Assembly (NCBI GenBank): GCA_027323595.1
Contig: DAHWBL010000052.1
Coordinates: 1-5,271, forward strand
Direction: 5' to 3'
Length of the DNA stretch: 5,271 nucleotides
Source: Acetobacteraceae bacterium
GTDB lineage: Bacteria > Pseudomonadota > Alphaproteobacteria > Acetobacterales > Acetobacteraceae
The position numbers were made by a program, and so were the translations under genes. Below the pieces are notes generated by a model. That model saw nothing but the letters and a program-made list of their open reading frames with translations, did no database searches and was not told the DNA's origin. The first letter of the stretch is position 1, and every line of letters starts with the position of its first letter. Shown in pieces: positions 5,134 through 5,271 of this stretch.

Positions 5134-5271
5134 TCACCCCACCCCACCCGTCCACGGATCAACAATCCCGACCCCGCACCCATCGAAATCCGCCACATTG
5201 CGGGTGGCAAGCACCGCGCCGCGTGACCGCGCGATCGCCGCGATCTGCGCATCCGCCTGCGAAATCGGCCG
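5134..5271 (-). CDS. Second PIN-domain toxin, C-terminal 45 residues (5' partial)
   Basis: The minus-strand frame is open from the window end to a TGA at 5136-5134 and gives 45 residues beginning RPISQADAQIAAIARSRG and continuing VLATRNVADFDGCGV, then IVDPWTGG. This is the typical C-terminal third of FitB/VapC-like PIN toxins: ADAQIAAIA carries the third acidic residue and ATRNVADF the fourth region, with VDPWT the usual ending. The protein differs clearly from the neighbouring toxin, which ends GDPVVGRYSGV, so this is not a recent duplicate. It ends 55 nt before the antitoxin ATG in the same orientation. Its own antitoxin should lie just beyond the window edge. The N-terminal two-thirds, with D and E of the active site, cannot be checked. 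Confidence 0.85.
   Translation of the reverse strand, partial: RPISQADAQIAAIARSRGAVLATRNVADFDGCGVGIVDPWTGGVG

Overview
The window is GC-rich DNA with strongly G/C-ending codons. Its protein sequences (CarB, and a GreA beginning MQKFPMT) look alphaproteobacterial. An Acetobacteraceae/Rhodospirillales-type host is possible but is only an inference from overall character and gene order.

Left part (1-3692, plus strand): three conserved housekeeping genes lie in a row. They are the C-terminal 60% of carB (carbamoyl-phosphate synthase large subunit, cut by the window start), greA (transcript-cleavage elongation factor, read from a TTG start with a good Shine-Dalgarno), and an ACT-domain threonine ammonia-lyase starting 4 nt after the greA stop. 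They supply carbamoyl phosphate for pyrimidines and arginine, rescue backtracked RNA polymerase, and make 2-oxobutanoate for isoleucine. greA and the lyase are almost certainly co-transcribed. carB may join them, but a 76-nt gap with a small hairpin lies between.

Middle part (3689-4446): an intact REP-associated tyrosine transposase (RAYT) gene is bracketed by three near-identical palindromes. Each has a 7-bp stem GGCGGGA/TCCCGCC next to a GTAG tetranucleotide, the classic architecture of REP elements mobilised by RAYT proteins. The first copy contains the stop codon of the threonine ammonia-lyase within its GTAG. The other two form an inverted pair (BIME-like) just after the RAYT gene. A further, unrelated hairpin follows. 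This is the most interesting part of the window.

Right part (4447-5271, minus strand): a Phd/YefM-type antitoxin and a PIN-domain (VapC) toxin overlap by 4 nt. A probable promoter/operator with 14-nt-spaced direct repeats lies upstream. Directly upstream, in the same orientation, is the C-terminal end of a second, different PIN-domain toxin cut by the window edge, so two type II toxin-antitoxin modules are probably stacked in tandem. The RAYT block and the toxin-antitoxin block converge tail to tail and form the accessory segment next to the core genes. I see no wholly unknown system. The notable structure is the REP/RAYT locus with symmetric REP copies.
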